A DNA stretch of 64,000 bases from Ruegeria arenilitoris (GTDB taxonomy: Bacteria; Pseudomonadota; Alphaproteobacteria; Rhodobacterales; Rhodobacteraceae), in assembly GCF_013032445.1 (NCBI RefSeq), contig NZ_WQCA01000007.1, positions 1 to 64,000 of the forward strand, read 5' to 3'. Made by a program: the position numbers and the translations under genes. Positions within the stretch are counted from its first letter, which is position 1; each line of letters begins with the position of its first letter. Shown piece by piece: positions 20,635 to 32,676 of this stretch. The notes under the pieces were generated by a model. It saw only the letters and a program-made list of their open reading frames with translations. It ran no database searches and was not told the origin of the DNA.

Positions 20635-20742
20635 GTTCACTTTCTCCGCTGCGTTATCTTTGCTGGACGGTAAGGCCATGCTAAGCGGTGTCAACATCAC
20701 GAATCTGTCACATTTGCCATTGCTGCCCGGGGACCTCAGCCG

Positions 20743-21762
20743 ATGCCGACACTCCACGAACCCAAGCTAATCGCTGGGAACGCCAACCTTCCGCTTGCCG
20801 AATCCATTGCACGCCGCATGAGCCTGTATCGCGGAGTCGATCAGGGTCTGGTCGATGCACGGGTCGAGCGGTTCAATGACGGTGAAATCTTCGTCGAAGT
20901 GTTCGAAAACGTCCGGGGCGAGGATATGTTCATCGTCCAACCGACCTCGAACCCGGCCAATGACAACCTGATGGAGCTGTTGATCATCGCCGACGCGCTG
21001 CGCCGTTCGTCCGCTCAGCGCATCACCGCCGTCATCCCCTATTTCGGCTATGCCCGTCAGGACCGCCGCACCAAGGCCCGCACGCCAATCAGCGCCAAGC
21101 TGGTGGCCAACATGCTGACCGGCGCAGGGATTGAGCGGGTTCTGACCATGGACCTGCACGCAGCCCAGATTCAGGGGTTCTTTGATATTCCGGTGGACAA
21201 CCTTTACGCCTCGCCGATCTTTGCGCTGGATGTGAAAAACCAGTTCAAGGATAATCTGGACGAGATCATGGTGGTCTCACCAGACGTTGGTGGTGTAGCC
21301 CGCGCGCGCGAGTTGGCCAAGCGGATCAACGCCCCCCTGTCGATCGTGGACAAGCGCCGCGAAAAGGCCGGCGAAGTGGCCGAGATGACCGTGATCGGTG
21401 ACGTCAAAGACAAGATTTGCCTGATCGTGGACGACATGTGCGACACCGCCGGTACATTGTGCAAAGCGGCGCAGGTGCTGCTGGATAACGGCGCGAAAGA
21501 GGTGCACTCCTACATTACTCACGGCGTCATGAGCGGCCCTGCGGTCGAGCGTGTGACCAACTCGGTGATGAAGTCGCTGGTACTGACCGACACGATCCAA
21601 CCCACCAAAGAGATCGCAAAAGCGAAGAACATCCGCATCGTGCCGACCGCGCCGATCTTTACCCAGGCAATCCTGAACATCTGGAACGGCACAAGCGTGT
21701 CATCTCTGTTCGAGGATAAGACCCTGACCCCGATCTACGAATCCATGTATCACATGGACTGA
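20743..21762 (+). CDS. prs: Ribose-phosphate pyrophosphokinase
   Basis: 339 residues, usual for class I PRPP synthase. [11 protein letters not shown] near residue 100 is the ATP site, [11 protein letters not shown] the metal site and [12 protein letters not shown] the PRPP loop. It makes PRPP for purine, pyrimidine, His and Trp synthesis. Divergent from the isomerase gene and closed by a terminator. G-x-A-N tail variations are normal. Confidence 0.97.
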   Translation: MPTLHEPKLIAGNANLPLAESIARRMSLYRGVDQGLVDARVERFNDGEIFVEVFENVRGEDMFIVQPTSNPANDNLMELLIIADALRRSSAQRITAVIPYFGYARQDRRTKARTPISAKLVANMLTGAGIERVLTMDLHAAQIQGFFDIPVDNLYASPIFALDVKNQFKDNLDEIMVVSPDVGGVARARELAKRINAPLSIVDKRREKAGEVAEMTVIGDVKDKICLIVDDMCDTAGTLCKAAQVLLDNGAKEVHSYITHGVMSGPAVERVTNSVMKSLVLTDTIQPTKEIAKAKNIRIVPTAPIFTQAILNIWNGTSVSSLFEDKTLTPIYESMYHMD

Positions 21763-21768
21763 CTGAGA

Positions 21769-21796
21769 CGGGCGGTCCGACAGCCGCCCTTTTTTG
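21769..21796 (+). terminator. Intrinsic terminator after prs
   Basis: GGGCGG and CCGCCC with a seven-base loop, then six T. It lies between prs and rpiB; some read-through into rpiB is possible as rpiB follows within 30 bases. Confidence 0.9.
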
Positions 21797-21822
21797 TCAA
21801 TAAAACAAGACAGGACGTTCCC

Positions 21823-22272
21823 GTGACAGCCTCAAAACGTATTGTACTTTCCAGCGACCACGCAGCCATTGAACTGCGCCAAGCCGTCGCCAACCACATC
21901 GCAGCCCAAGGCTGGGACGTGGTCGATATAGGACCGACCACCCCGGAAAGCACACATTACCCCAAACATGGTAAAGCCGCAGCACAGGCCGTAGCCTCGG
22001 GGGATTGTGAGCTGGGGATCATCCTGTGCGGCACCGGACAGGGCATCATGATGGCGGCCAACAAAGTTCCCGGCATCCGCTGTGGCGTCTGCTCGGACGC
22101 GTTCTCAGCCCGGATGATCCGTCAGCACAACAACGCCAACATGCTGTCCATCGGCGCCCGTGTGGTTGGCGAAGGTCAAGCGCTGGACATCGTCGATGCG
22201 TTTCTGGGGGCCGAGTTCGAAGGCGGACGTCACGCGACGCGGGTAGACATGATCGAAGGTAACAACGGCTGA
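21823..22272 (+). CDS. rpiB: Ribose 5-phosphate isomerase B
   Basis: 149 residues, RpiB/LacAB family. S-S-D-H-A-A at residues 9-14, D-x-G-P, then C-G-T-G-Q-G near 72-77 (phosphate loop and catalytic Cys) and H-N-N-A-N near residue 106. It interconverts ribose 5-phosphate and ribulose 5-phosphate, directly before PRPP synthesis by the neighbouring prs product. Starts with GTG; CAGGACG upstream serves as ribosome site. Confidence 0.95.
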   Translation: MTASKRIVLSSDHAAIELRQAVANHIAAQGWDVVDIGPTTPESTHYPKHGKAAAQAVASGDCELGIILCGTGQGIMMAANKVPGIRCGVCSDAFSARMIRQHNNANMLSIGARVVGEGQALDIVDAFLGAEFEGGRHATRVDMIEGNNG

Positions 22273-22303
22273 GGTTGCTCGCCTCCGGGCTCGCAACAGT
22301 AAT

Positions 22304-22331
22304 AGCCAGACCTGAAACAGGTCTGGCTTTT
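22304..22331 (+). terminator. Intrinsic terminator after rpiB
   Basis: AGCCAGACCTG and CAGGTCTGGCT, perfect 11-base stem with a three-base loop, then a short T-run. Confidence 0.93.
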
Positions 22332-22353
22332 CAGTTTGAGCCACCCAGTTCTA

Positions 22354-22762
22354 TTAGACCCTGTTATCCCTGAACCACCTTGGTAGGCGTCTAAAGGTCA
22401 GCGGGATGAGAAACCCAAAGAACCCAAAGGGCTTGGCATCTGCTATCGAACCAGCAAAGTCATCCTCGGACAGCTCACACCACACGATCTCACGAATACC
22501 AGTCTAGCGTGTGCACGAGACGGCCTGTCTTACAGCCGCTTCCGCCTGCTCAAAATCGTCTACGGCAAACCCGAAACTGACTTCATCCGCCCTGATTTCA
22601 GCGCCTTCCCATTCTTCCAGATTTTGCTGCTTCCAAAGCATTCTCGATATGCTCCATCGCGGCGTTTCTGAACTCCAACGCATAGGCGCTGAATGTGCTG
22701 CGACCAGTAAAATATGGAATGTCAGCTATGCTGTTGATAATCTAAATACTCTTGTCGGGCAT
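22354..22762 (-). pseudogene. Decayed gene for a ~136-residue protein of unknown function
   Basis: Reading the minus strand from ATG at 22762 gives M-P-D-K-S-I, an in-frame TAG, then a continuous acidic-helical stretch (T-G-R-S-T-F-S-A-Y-A-L-E-F, A-M-E-H-I-E-N-A-L-E-A-A-K) to about 22,622. One extra base then shifts the frame; in the new frame L-E-E-W-E-G-A-E-I-R-A-D-E and A-V-D-D-F-E-Q-A-E-A-A-V-R-Q continue, followed by a TAG at 22504-22506 and, still in that frame, E-L-S-E-D-D-F-A and P-F-G-F-F-G-F to a TAA at 22354. The protein-like character on both sides of every break is what shows a dead gene rather than chance. The family is not recognised. The plus-strand open frame over the same bases is low-complexity and is not supported. 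Confidence 0.55.
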
Positions 22763-22892
22763 GCCTTAAATCCATTCTTTCAATATGTTTCGGCAATGAG
22801 GCGTTTTTACGGAGGCCTAAGGCGAACGCCATCAAACGGTAAAATTGCAGGCTGCTATTGCAAGGTCATTTCCAAGCAAAGGCCGTCTGCCC

Positions 22893-23243
22893 TCAGGAAA
22901 TATCCCAATCATCCTCATGAGGGACCTCTCCGATGGCGGTCCACGCAGCCCGTATCCGGGCGATGCGGGTGTCGGACCAGGTCCGGAACACAGCAGTAAA
23001 GCCCTCAGGTGAAATATCCTCGGCCGTCACTTCGGCACGCAGCGCCGAGGACGTGTCCACATCCCAGAGCGACACGCCAATCTGAACCACCGGCACAGAT
23101 CGGAATGACTGGTTGAAAATGATCGGTTTTCGCCTTTCGCGCGGACCCTCGCCCGTCCACATCTCGCCGCCATCGGCAAATTCGGAAAACAACACTGCTT
23201 CACCTTGGTCGATGCCAATTGGGTGGGTTCGAAAAGTCTTCAT
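22893..23243 (-). CDS. H-type lectin domain protein
   Basis: 116 residues forming almost only one H-type lectin domain: I-x-F-N-Q-S-F, V-P-V-V-Q-I-G-V-S-L-W-D-V-D, then F-T-A-V-F-R-T-W-S-D-T-R-I-A-R-I-R-A-A-W. Such domains bind N-acetylgalactosamine in snail agglutinins. No signal peptide is seen, so a carbohydrate role in the cell is unclear. The ATG at 23243 is preferred; the open frame to 23342 runs through the atpC terminator. It follows the atp operon and probably has its own promoter or uses read-through. Confidence 0.75.
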   Translation of the reverse strand: MKTFRTHPIGIDQGEAVLFSEFADGGEMWTGEGPRERRKPIIFNQSFRSVPVVQIGVSLWDVDTSSALRAEVTAEDISPEGFTAVFRTWSDTRIARIRAAWTAIGEVPHEDDWDIS

Positions 23244-23303
23244 TTCATCGTCTTTGTCATTGAATTCCCAGACCTTATCTCGGGGTTTCGGCAAAATCAC
23301 GAC

Positions 23304-23332
23304 AAAAAAACGGCCCTGTGGGAACAGGGCCG
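23304..23332 (-). terminator. Intrinsic terminator of the atpHAGDC operon
   Basis: On the minus strand CGGCCCTGT and ACAGGGCCG form a perfect 9-base stem with a four-base loop, then seven T. It lies 28 bases after the atpC stop and in front of the H-lectin gene. Confidence 0.93.
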
Positions 23333-23359
23333 CTTTCGACATTCTGAATGCAGTGAACC

Positions 23360-23770
23360 TTACAGGCTCATATGCGTTCCAAGGGCTTCCATATCGGCCA
23401 GCAGCTTGGCGGCGTCGTCGACGATGCTCTGATCGTCTCCGTTCTTTGCCACTTCGTGCGAGGCGCGGGCCTCGGCGATCAGGTCGTCCAAATGCGACCG
23501 GGTCACCTCGGTCACCGGAATGGCTTTTTCGGCCAGAACCGACAGACCGTCGCCGTTGATCTGAGCAAACCCGCCGGTGACCAGATATTCGCTGGACCCT
23601 TCGGGTGAGTCGACCTTCAGGATGCCCGGGCGCAGCGTGGTAATGGTGGGGGCATGATCGGGCATCGCCGTCATGTCCCCGTCCGCGCCGGGAATCTGGA
23701 CCGCCGTCACCGCAAGCGAAGCTAGGCTCCGCTCGGGGCTGACGAGGTCGAATTGCATCGTGTTTGCCAT
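23360..23770 (-). CDS. atpC: ATP synthase F1 epsilon subunit
   Basis: 136 residues. M-x-F-D-L-V-S-P-E-R at the start, then [19 protein letters not shown] and a short helical tail. It forms the rotor foot of F1 and inhibits the enzyme. Last gene of the operon, 12 bases after atpD. Confidence 0.95.
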   Translation of the reverse strand: MANTMQFDLVSPERSLASLAVTAVQIPGADGDMTAMPDHAPTITTLRPGILKVDSPEGSSEYLVTGGFAQINGDGLSVLAEKAIPVTEVTRSHLDDLIAEARASHEVAKNGDDQSIVDDAAKLLADMEALGTHMSL

Positions 23771-23782
23771 CAGGGATACTCC

Positions 23783-25225
<1,443 letters not shown>

Positions 25226-26104
25226 TTACAGCGCTTCGGCGCCGGAAATAATTTCAATCAGCTCGTTGGTGATCACGGCCTGACGCGAGCGGTTGAACTG
25301 GATCGTCAGCTTATCGATCATCTCACCCGCGTTGCGTGTCGCGTTGTCCATTGCGGACATCCGTGCACCCTGTTCAGACGCCCCGTTTTCGAGCAGAGCC
25401 GAGAAGATCGCGGTCGCAACCCCCTTGGGCAACAGGTCGGCCAGAATGGCCTCTTCGCTGGGCTCGTAATCGAATACCGCACCGCTGTCGTCACTCGTCG
25501 CTTCGTCTTCGAACGAGGCGGGAATGATCTGCTGTGCCGTCGGGATCTGGGTCACAACGTTGACGAACTTCGAGTAGAAGATCGTGGCAACGTCGAACTC
25601 GCCCCCGTCAAAGCGGGACAGGATGTCCTTCGCGATGTCCTGCGCGTTGGTGTAGCCAATGCGTTTGATTTCGCTCAGGTCGACATGTCCGACGAACATG
25701 TCGCCAAAATCACGCTTCAGCGCGTCGCGGCCTTTCTTGCCAACGGTCAGAACCTTGACCGTCTTGCCTTTCAGGCGCAGCTCTTCCGCTTTGACACGGG
25801 CCAGCTTGGCGATGTTCGAGTTGAAGCCGCCACACAGGCCGCGTTCAGCTGTCATCACAACCAGCAGATGGACATCATCACTGCCCGTACCACGGAGCAG
25901 CTTGGGGGCGCTGTCGCTGCCCCCGACCGACGCCGCCAGCCCCGCCATCACGGCATTGAACCGCTCGGCATAGGGACGCGAGGCTTCGGCAGATTCCTGG
26001 GCGCGGCGCAGTTTTGCTGCCGCGACCATCTGCATGGCCTTGGTGATCTTGCGGGTCGATTTGACCGACTCGATCCTGTTTTTAAGGTCCTTAAGATTTG
26101 GCAT
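25226..26104 (-). CDS. atpG: ATP synthase F1 gamma subunit
   Basis: 292 residues. [11 protein letters not shown] and T-R-K-I-T-K-A-M-x-M-V-A-A-A-K-L-R near the start, and the C-terminal coil with [12 protein letters not shown]. It is the rotating shaft of F1. A 10-20 residue loop around 190-205 rich in D/E is usual for this group of alphaproteobacteria. Confidence 0.97.
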   Translation of the reverse strand: MPNLKDLKNRIESVKSTRKITKAMQMVAAAKLRRAQESAEASRPYAERFNAVMAGLAASVGGSDSAPKLLRGTGSDDVHLLVVMTAERGLCGGFNSNIAKLARVKAEELRLKGKTVKVLTVGKKGRDALKRDFGDMFVGHVDLSEIKRIGYTNAQDIAKDILSRFDGGEFDVATIFYSKFVNVVTQIPTAQQIIPASFEDEATSDDSGAVFDYEPSEEAILADLLPKGVATAIFSALLENGASEQGARMSAMDNATRNAGEMIDKLTIQFNRSRQAVITNELIEIISGAEAL

Positions 26105-26119
26105 ATGCCCGCCTCTCCC

Positions 26120-27658
26120 TTAAGCGAAGGTTGCGGCGTATTCGTCCAGCGCAGCCTTGATCTTGTCGGAAGCGTCACCCTTGATCTTGGGATCTTCGTC
26201 CGTGATCCACTGAAGCAGATCCGCGTGTTTGCCACGCAGGTGCGCCAGCAGGCCAGCTTCGTAACGGCCAACATCGGACACATCGATCTTGTCGAGGTAA
26301 CCATTGGTACCCGCGAAGATGACGCAGACGATTTCCGCGTTGGTCAGCGGCGAGTACTGCGGCTGTTTCATCAGCTCGGTCAGACGCGCACCACGGTTCA
26401 GCAGCTGCTGGGTCGCGGCGTCAAGGTCGGAACCGAACTGCGCAAACGCAGCCATTTCGCGGTACTGAGCCAGTTCCAGCTTAACAGGACCGGCAACCGA
26501 CTTCATCGAGTTGGTCTGAGCCGAGGAGCCCACACGCGAAACCGACAAACCGGTGTTCACAGCAGGACGGATACCTTGGTAGAACAGTTCGGTTTCCAGG
26601 AAGATCTGACCGTCGGTGATCGAGATCACGTTGGTCGGAATAAACGCCGAAACGTCACCACCCTGAGTTTCGATAACCGGCAGAGCGGTCAGCGAGCCCG
26701 CACCGAAGTCTTCGTTCAGCTTCGCCGAACGTTCCAGCAGGCGGGAATGGAGGTAGAAAACGTCACCCGGATACGCTTCACGTCCGGGCGGGCGACGCAG
26801 GAGCAGTGACATCTGACGATAGGACACGGCCTGTTTCGACAGGTCATCATAGATGATCAGCGCGTGGCGGCCGTTATCACGGAAGTATTCGGCCATCGCG
26901 GTGGCGGCGTAAGGTGCCAGGAACTGCATCGGCGCCGGGTCGGACGCGGTTGCGGCCACAACGATCGAATAATCAATCGCACCGGACTCTTCCAGTTTCT
27001 TCACCAGCTGCGCAACGGTCGAACGCTTTTGACCGATCGCAACGTAAACGCAGTACAGTTTTTTCGACTCGTCGTCGCCGGCTGCATCGTTGTAGGTTTT
27101 TTGGTTCAGGATCGCGTCCAGAGCAACGGCGGTTTTACCGGTCTGACGGTCACCAATGATCAGCTCCCGCTGGCCACGGCCGATCGGGATCATCGCGTCA
27201 ACCGATTTCAGGCCGGTTGCCATCGGCTCGTGAACCGATTTACGCGGGATGATGCCAGGGGCTTTAACGTCTGCAACGCCACGCTTGGTTGCATTGATCG
27301 GGCCTTTGCCGTCCAACGGGTTGCCCAGACCGTCAACAACGCGGCCCAGCAGTTCGTCACCGATCGGAACGTCCACGATCGAGTTGGTGCGCTTGACAGT
27401 GTCACCTTCTTTGATGTCACGGTCGGAACCGAAGATAACGACACCGACGTTGTCGCTTTCCAGGTTCAGGGCCATGCCCATGATGCCGCCGGGGAATTCG
27501 ACCATCTCACCGGCTTGCACGTTGTCCAGGCCGTATACACGGGCAATCCCGTCACCGACGCTCAGCACGCGGCCGATCTCGGCCACTTCCGCTTCCTGAC
27601 CAAAATTCTTGATCTGGTCCTTCAGGATTGCAGAAATCTCTGCAGCTTGGATTCCCAT
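26120..27658 (-). CDS. atpA: ATP synthase F1 alpha subunit
   Basis: 512 residues. Walker A G-D-R-Q-T-G-K-T near residue 170, [10 protein letters not shown] Walker B region, and [10 protein letters not shown]. Non-catalytic nucleotide-binding partner of beta in the hexamer. Its start immediately follows the atpH stop (1-base gap or less). Confidence 0.98.
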   Translation of the reverse strand: MGIQAAEISAILKDQIKNFGQEAEVAEIGRVLSVGDGIARVYGLDNVQAGEMVEFPGGIMGMALNLESDNVGVVIFGSDRDIKEGDTVKRTNSIVDVPIGDELLGRVVDGLGNPLDGKGPINATKRGVADVKAPGIIPRKSVHEPMATGLKSVDAMIPIGRGQRELIIGDRQTGKTAVALDAILNQKTYNDAAGDDESKKLYCVYVAIGQKRSTVAQLVKKLEESGAIDYSIVVAATASDPAPMQFLAPYAATAMAEYFRDNGRHALIIYDDLSKQAVSYRQMSLLLRRPPGREAYPGDVFYLHSRLLERSAKLNEDFGAGSLTALPVIETQGGDVSAFIPTNVISITDGQIFLETELFYQGIRPAVNTGLSVSRVGSSAQTNSMKSVAGPVKLELAQYREMAAFAQFGSDLDAATQQLLNRGARLTELMKQPQYSPLTNAEIVCVIFAGTNGYLDKIDVSDVGRYEAGLLAHLRGKHADLLQWITDEDPKIKGDASDKIKAALDEYAATFA

Positions 27659-28219
27659 TTATCCGACCTCTTTCATTGCATTCTGTAGGGAGTTGAGCTT
27701 CGAACGGATCGAGCTATCGATCATCTTCGAGCCCACTTTAACGACAAGACCGCCGATGAGGCTTTCATCAACGGTCGCATTGATAGTCACGGTCTTGCCC
27801 ACACGCTCGGACAGCGTCTTGGACAATTTTTCCAGTTGCGTCTTGGTCAGCGCCTTGGCCGAGGCGACATCTGCGGTCACTTCGCCGCGCTCGTCGGCCA
27901 GCATGTCACGCAGAACCTGCACCAGTTGCGGCACGACAAACAGGCGGCGTTTCTGCGCCATCAGACCCAGCGTATTGCGCAGGATCGCGTGCAGGCCCAT
28001 CTTTTCGGCAACTGCGGTAATTGCGCCTTCCTGTTCGGCACGCGAAACCAGTGGGGATGCAATCAGCTCGCGCAGCTCGGCGCTTTCGCCCAAAGCTGTT
28101 GCCAGATCGTTGATGCCGGATTCCAGACCTGCAAGGTCATTGTTCTCTTTTGCAATCTCAAAGATTGCAGTGGCATAGCGCTCGGCGATGCCTGTGGAAA
28201 TCGAAGCTGGTTCGGACAC
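27659..28219 (-). CDS. atpH: ATP synthase F1 delta subunit
   Basis: About 186 residues. I-A-x-R-Y-A-T-A-I-F-E-I-A near the start and V-D-E-S-L-I-G-G-L-V-V-K-V-G in the C-terminal part are the delta/OSCP signatures. It fixes F1 to the peripheral stalk. Two GTG codons (28225 and 28219) are possible; the second has GGAAGG at a normal distance and gives V-S-E-P-A-S-I-S, as in relatives. The ribosome site lies just below a predicted RNA structure (28247-28315). Confidence 0.93.
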   Translation of the reverse strand: MSEPASISTGIAERYATAIFEIAKENNDLAGLESGINDLATALGESAELRELIASPLVSRAEQEGAITAVAEKMGLHAILRNTLGLMAQKRRLFVVPQLVQVLRDMLADERGEVTADVASAKALTKTQLEKLSKTLSERVGKTVTINATVDESLIGGLVVKVGSKMIDSSIRSKLNSLQNAMKEVG

Positions 28220-28246
28220 GTCCACCCTTCCGATATTTGAGGCCCC

Positions 28247-28315
28247 GATTTTGAGTAGCGGCCGCTACTTTGGGGCGTGAGGAAACCCCGTCCTTTTAGG
28301 GCGGGGATCAAAATC
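28247..28315 (-). promoter_or_regulatory. Structured leader RNA in front of atpH (predicted)
   Basis: Outer arms GATTTTGA and TCAAAATC pair perfectly and enclose two further hairpins: a 14-base perfect palindrome GTAGCGGCCGCTAC and a stem with arms CCCCG and CGGGG (28286-28306 region). The layout is that of a three-way junction. It ends about 20 bases before the atpH start and just upstream of GGAAGG. Function is not known; a control of operon translation, a processing site or a stabiliser are possible. Confidence 0.5.
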
Positions 28316-28521
28316 ACCGGGGATGTAGCAGAGCAGAACCAACCAAGCAATATACTATAGCGGTAACGGAATTATCCACAAATCATTACTTTTCAAATAC
28401 TTAAGCCAAGTGCGACGGTTTGGACACCTTAGGTCAGTTGAAAAATGTTACGAATATGCAGGTTTTTGCGATTCCTGTGACTTTTTTCCCGCGTTTTTCC
28501 GCCCTCATGGCGGCTCGGCAG
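28316..28521. other. Intergenic region between atpH leader and the methyltransferase gene
   Basis: AT-rich stretch (CTATAGCGG..., AATACTTAAGCC) between the structured leader and the end of the minus-strand methyltransferase gene. The atp promoter should lie here. I see no open frame and no terminator with a clear T-run. Confidence 0.5.
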
Positions 28522-29256
28522 TCATGCGGGCTTAAGCAACCCGTCCAGCGCTTTGATGGGACGCCGTTCAGCATCTTTTGTGACGCTACCGCTGGGAGGT
28601 CGGATGTGTTTGGTCACTTCAACCATTAAAACCCCACCCGCCATGACAGTCGGCAAGCGTTGCCCGGTTTTCTCGATCAGACTTCCGGACTTCAGCCAGA
28701 ACCGGCGAAACGACGGCGGCATATACAGGGCCGAGCAATGACGTTCGTGGATGAAGTGGTGCTCTTTCAACTGACTCTCCAGTTGCGACGCTGAGTAAGG
28801 GCGCCCGAACCCGAACGGCGTGCGGTCCGTGCGCGACCACAACCCGGCCCGGTTCGGCACGACAAACAACGCACGTCCTCCCGGCCCCAGAACGCGCCAA
28901 CATTCGTCCAGCAATTCACTGGGGCGGCTGGAAGTCTCAAGCCCGTGCATCACCACCAGCTTATCCACGTGGCCAGTTTCGACGGGCCACAGCGTCTCTT
29001 CGGTCAGCACCGATACGTTGGGCATTCCTGCTGGCCACGGCATCACACCTTGCGGCCCCGGCATCAGGCCGATCACCCGTCGTGCATCAGTCAGATAAGG
29101 GCGCAACAGGGGCACCGAGAAACCGAATCCCACCACCGTTTGCCCTTTGGCTTCGGGCCATATCTCGGTCAGCCGACCCCGAATAGCCGCCTGCGCCGCC
29201 CGACCCAATGTACTGCGGTAATAAAAATTCCTCAGATCCTGCACATCAAGATGCAT
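28522..29256 (-). CDS. Class I SAM-dependent methyltransferase
   Basis: 244 residues. G-F-G-F-S-V-P-L-L near residue 43 is a modified motif I, then M-H-G-L-E and [20 protein letters not shown], the UbiE/COQ5-type post-motif. Substrate unknown. The ATG at 29256 was chosen because [12 protein letters not shown] is where relatives begin; the longer frame overlaps the divergent gloB promoter. gloB starts 62 bases away in the opposite direction. Confidence 0.85.
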   Translation of the reverse strand: MHLDVQDLRNFYYRSTLGRAAQAAIRGRLTEIWPEAKGQTVVGFGFSVPLLRPYLTDARRVIGLMPGPQGVMPWPAGMPNVSVLTEETLWPVETGHVDKLVVMHGLETSSRPSELLDECWRVLGPGGRALFVVPNRAGLWSRTDRTPFGFGRPYSASQLESQLKEHHFIHERHCSALYMPPSFRRFWLKSGSLIEKTGQRLPTVMAGGVLMVEVTKHIRPPSGSVTKDAERRPIKALDGLLKPA

Positions 29257-29317
29257 TGCGGACACCCGGTCAATCGGCTTAGCTGAGCACACTCTAGCAA
29301 CGAAAGGGCAAAAGGCC

Positions 29318-30085
29318 ATGCCTCTTGAGATCGCCACCATCCCATGTCTCAGTGATAATTACGCTTTTCTGGCGCATGACGCCGCCAATGGCCAGACCGC
29401 CCTTGTAGATGCCCCCGAATCCGGCCCGATTCTGGCCGAATTGGAGGCGCGTGGCTGGAGCCTCAGCCATGTACTGCTGACCCATCACCACTGGGATCAC
29501 GTCGACGGCTTGGCCGGCATTCTTGAAAAGCACCCCGCCAAGGTTATCGGCGCTGCTGCCGACGCCCATCGGCTGCCCCCGCTGGACCAGCAAGTTTCGG
29601 ACGGCGATACGTTCGAAATCGGAGGCGAACCGGTTCAGGTGCTGGACGTCTCCGGCCACACGGTCGGGCATGTTGCTTATTATATGCCGCAAAGCTCTGT
29701 GGTTTTCACCGCTGACAGCCTGATGGCACTTGGCTGTGGCCGCCTGTTCGAAGGGACCGCGCCTCAAATGTGGGCGTCGCTTAGCAAACTGGCCGCCCTG
29801 CCGGACGAAACAATCGTCTGCTCCGGGCATGAATACACACAATCCAACGCCAAATTTGCCGTGACCGTCGACCCCAACAACACCGCATTGCTGCAACGCA
29901 TGGCCGATATCGACCGCGCTCGTGCCGAAGGACGACCCACGGTGCCGTCGACTCTGGCGCTGGAAAAGGCCACAAACCCGTTTCTGCGCGCCACTGATCC
30001 GGCGATTCAGGCGCATCTGGGGATGGAAAATGCCGACCCGACTGAAGTTTTTGCCGAGATTCGGGCTAGAAAAGACCGCTTCTAG
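29318..30085 (+). CDS. gloB: Hydroxyacylglutathione hydrolase (glyoxalase II)
   Basis: 255 residues, metallo-beta-lactamase fold. T-H-H-H-W-D-H-V-D near residue 56-64 (two-metal site), G-H-T-V-G-H for the third His, F-T-A-D-S-L bridging Asp and G-H-E-Y-T substrate loop near 170. C-terminal N-P-F-L-R-A binds glutathione. It hydrolyses S-lactoylglutathione, the last step of methylglyoxal removal. Confidence 0.93.
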   Translation: MPLEIATIPCLSDNYAFLAHDAANGQTALVDAPESGPILAELEARGWSLSHVLLTHHHWDHVDGLAGILEKHPAKVIGAAADAHRLPPLDQQVSDGDTFEIGGEPVQVLDVSGHTVGHVAYYMPQSSVVFTADSLMALGCGRLFEGTAPQMWASLSKLAALPDETIVCSGHEYTQSNAKFAVTVDPNNTALLQRMADIDRARAEGRPTVPSTLALEKATNPFLRATDPAIQAHLGMENADPTEVFAEIRARKDRF

Positions 30086-30257
30086 TGCCTATTTCGCTCT
30101 CTTCACGGCCACGGTCACATGAAATGTGACTGTCAAGAGAAAGAAAACCCTTGAAGCCGGGCCACGATCAACCAAACTCTAATAGTATGAGGACATGGTT
30201 GGATGGGGGTCCGGCCGAAGCCCGCCCCCTTTCGACCCAAGACAGAGGAGCACCCGC

Positions 30258-32582
30258 GTGCCTTCATTCTCGAGCACATTAGAACAAGCCATTCACGCGG
30301 CCTTGGCGGCTGCGAATGAGCGGCGACATGAATTCGCAACGCTGGAGCATCTGCTGCTGGCGCTGTTGGAGGAGCCTGACGCCATCCGCGTTATGAAGGC
30401 CTGCAGCGTCGATCTGGATGAACTGCGTAGCACTCTGGTGGAATTCATCGACGAAGACCTCTCCAACCTAGTCACTGACATTGACGGATCCGAAGCCGTA
30501 CCTACTGCTGCGTTCCAGCGTGTGATCCAACGTGCCGCGATCCACGTCCAAAGCTCGGGCCGGACCGAAGTAACCGGCGCTAACGTACTGGTGGCTATCT
30601 TCGCCGAACGCGAAAGCAACGCGGCCTATTTCCTGCAGGAACAGGATATGACCCGCTATGACGCGGTGAACTTCATTGCGCATGGCGTGGCCAAAGACCC
30701 GGCTTATGGCGAAAACCGCTCGGTTTCGGGTGCGGATCAGGTCGAGGAAGAGGTTCAGTCCACCGCGGGCGAAGGCGAACAAAAGGAAAGCGCGCTTGGG
30801 AAATACTGCATTGATCTGAACGCGAAATCGCGGGCAGGCGATGTTGACCCGCTGATCGGCCGCGCCGATGAGGTTGAACGCTGCATTCAGGTTCTCTGCC
30901 GCCGCCGCAAGAACAACCCGCTGTTGGTGGGGGATCCGGGCGTTGGCAAAACCGCCATCGCCGAGGGGCTGGCGCACAAGATCGTGGCGGGCGAGGCACC
31001 GGATGTGCTGGCCAATACTACCATCTACTCGCTGGACATGGGCGCGCTGCTGGCAGGCACCCGCTATCGCGGTGATTTCGAGGAACGGCTCAAGGCGGTC
31101 GTCACTGAACTGGAAGATCACCCTGACGCGGTGCTGTTCATTGACGAGATTCACACCGTGATCGGTGCCGGTGCAACTTCGGGTGGCGCGATGGATGCGT
31201 CGAACTTGCTGAAACCAGCCCTGCAGGGCGGTAAGCTGCGCACCATGGGCTCGACTACTTATAAAGAGTTCCGTCAGCACTTCGAAAAAGACCGCGCGCT
31301 CAGCCGCCGGTTCCAGAAGATCGACGTGAACGAGCCTTCGGTCGAGGACAGCGTGAAAATCCTGCGCGGTCTGAAACCCTATTTCGAAGAGCATCACGAG
31401 ATCAAATACACTGCGGACGCGATCAAGACCGCCGTGGAACTCTCGGCGCGTTATATCAATGACCGCAAACTGCCGGATAAAGCTATCGACGTGATTGATG
31501 AAGCCGGTGCTGCGCAGCATCTGGTCGCGGAAAGCAAGCGTCGCAAGACCATCGGCGTGAAGGAAATCGAGGCCGTCGTCGCCAAGATCGCTCGCATTCC
31601 GCCGAAGAACGTCACCAAGGACGATGCTGAGGTTCTGAAAGACCTTGAGGCTTCGCTGAAACGTGTCGTCTTCGGTCAGGATGACGCCATCGTCGCGCTC
31701 TCCAGCGCGATCAAACTGGCGCGTGCCGGTCTGCGCGAGCCCGAAAAGCCCATCGGCAACTACCTGTTCGCCGGTCCGACCGGTGTGGGTAAAACCGAGG
31801 TAGCGAAACAGCTGGCAGACACGCTGGGTGTGGAACTGCTGCGTTTCGACATGTCCGAGTACATGGAGAAACATGCGGTTTCCCGTCTGATCGGTGCCCC
31901 TCCGGGCTATGTCGGGTTTGATCAGGGCGGTCTGCTGACCGACGGTGTCGATCAGCACCCACACTGTGTGCTGCTGTTGGATGAGATCGAAAAAGCGCAC
32001 CCCGACGTGTTCAATATCCTGTTGCAGGTGATGGACCATGGTGAGCTGACCGATCACAACGGTCGCACGGTAAACTTCCGCAACGTGGTTCTGATCATGA
32101 CCTCGAACGCGGGCGCTCAGGAACAGGCTAAGGCTGCCATCGGCTTTGCCCGTGACCGTCGCGAAGGCGAAGATACTGCCGCAATCGAGCGTATGTTCAC
32201 GCCGGAATTTCGCAACCGTCTGGATGCCGTGATCTCCTTTGCACCGCTGCCGAAAGAGGTCATTCTGCAGGTGGTTGAAAAGTTCGTGCTGCAGCTTGAA
32301 GCACAACTGCTGGACCGCAACGTGACCATCGATCTGACGCCCAAGGCCGCCGAATGGCTGGCCGACAAGGGCTATGACGACAAGATGGGCGCTCGTCCAC
32401 TGGGCCGCGTGATCCAAGAGCACATCAAGAAACCTCTGGCCGAGGAGTTGCTGTTCGGCAAGCTGGCCAAGGGCGGTGTGGTGCAAGTGTCAGTCAAGAA
32501 GGGTGAGTTGAATCTGGAAATCTTCGGCCCTGATCAGCCGCGCATTCCGGGTGATAAACCTCCGCTACTGACAGCAGACTAA
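30258..32582 (+). CDS. clpA: ATP-dependent Clp protease ATP-binding subunit ClpA
   Basis: 774 residues. N-terminal Clp-N repeats (residues 1-145), acidic linker, then two AAA+ modules with Walker A G-D-P-G-V-G-K-T (about 223) and G-P-T-G-V-G-K-T (about 505), and an I-G-F ClpP-docking tripeptide in A-A-I-G-F-A-R-D. It unfolds substrates for ClpP. The start is GTG at 30258 with AGAGGAG upstream. clpS, usually directly upstream of clpA in many bacteria, is absent here. A 672-codon frame on the other strand is an artefact of codon bias. Confidence 0.96.
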   Translation: MPSFSSTLEQAIHAALAAANERRHEFATLEHLLLALLEEPDAIRVMKACSVDLDELRSTLVEFIDEDLSNLVTDIDGSEAVPTAAFQRVIQRAAIHVQSSGRTEVTGANVLVAIFAERESNAAYFLQEQDMTRYDAVNFIAHGVAKDPAYGENRSVSGADQVEEEVQSTAGEGEQKESALGKYCIDLNAKSRAGDVDPLIGRADEVERCIQVLCRRRKNNPLLVGDPGVGKTAIAEGLAHKIVAGEAPDVLANTTIYSLDMGALLAGTRYRGDFEERLKAVVTELEDHPDAVLFIDEIHTVIGAGATSGGAMDASNLLKPALQGGKLRTMGSTTYKEFRQHFEKDRALSRRFQKIDVNEPSVEDSVKILRGLKPYFEEHHEIKYTADAIKTAVELSARYINDRKLPDKAIDVIDEAGAAQHLVAESKRRKTIGVKEIEAVVAKIARIPPKNVTKDDAEVLKDLEASLKRVVFGQDDAIVALSSAIKLARAGLREPEKPIGNYLFAGPTGVGKTEVAKQLADTLGVELLRFDMSEYMEKHAVSRLIGAPPGYVGFDQGGLLTDGVDQHPHCVLLLDEIEKAHPDVFNILLQVMDHGELTDHNGRTVNFRNVVLIMTSNAGAQEQAKAAIGFARDRREGEDTAAIERMFTPEFRNRLDAVISFAPLPKEVILQVVEKFVLQLEAQLLDRNVTIDLTPKAAEWLADKGYDDKMGARPLGRVIQEHIKKPLAEELLFGKLAKGGVVQVSVKKGELNLEIFGPDQPRIPGDKPPLLTAD

Positions 32583-32605
32583 AGCTCACACTCTCGTCAA
32601 GACAG

Positions 32606-32639
32606 AAGCCCGCCACTAATCCGGCGGGCTTTTCTTTTT
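32606..32639 (+). terminator. Intrinsic terminator after clpA
   Basis: AAGCCCGCC and GGCGGGCTT with an eight-base loop and a T-rich run TTTTCTTTTT. Confidence 0.93.
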
Positions 32640-32676
32640 GGAGAACCTTAATTCCAAACACCGACATCGCATCGGA

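Noticed and set aside
22511-22999. 162-codon plus-strand frame
   Set aside because: Overlaps the decayed minus-strand gene and the H-lectin gene; S/C-rich chance composition.
30468-32486. 672-codon frame opposite clpA
   Set aside because: Same reason: antisense, low-complexity H/R/Q-rich translation.
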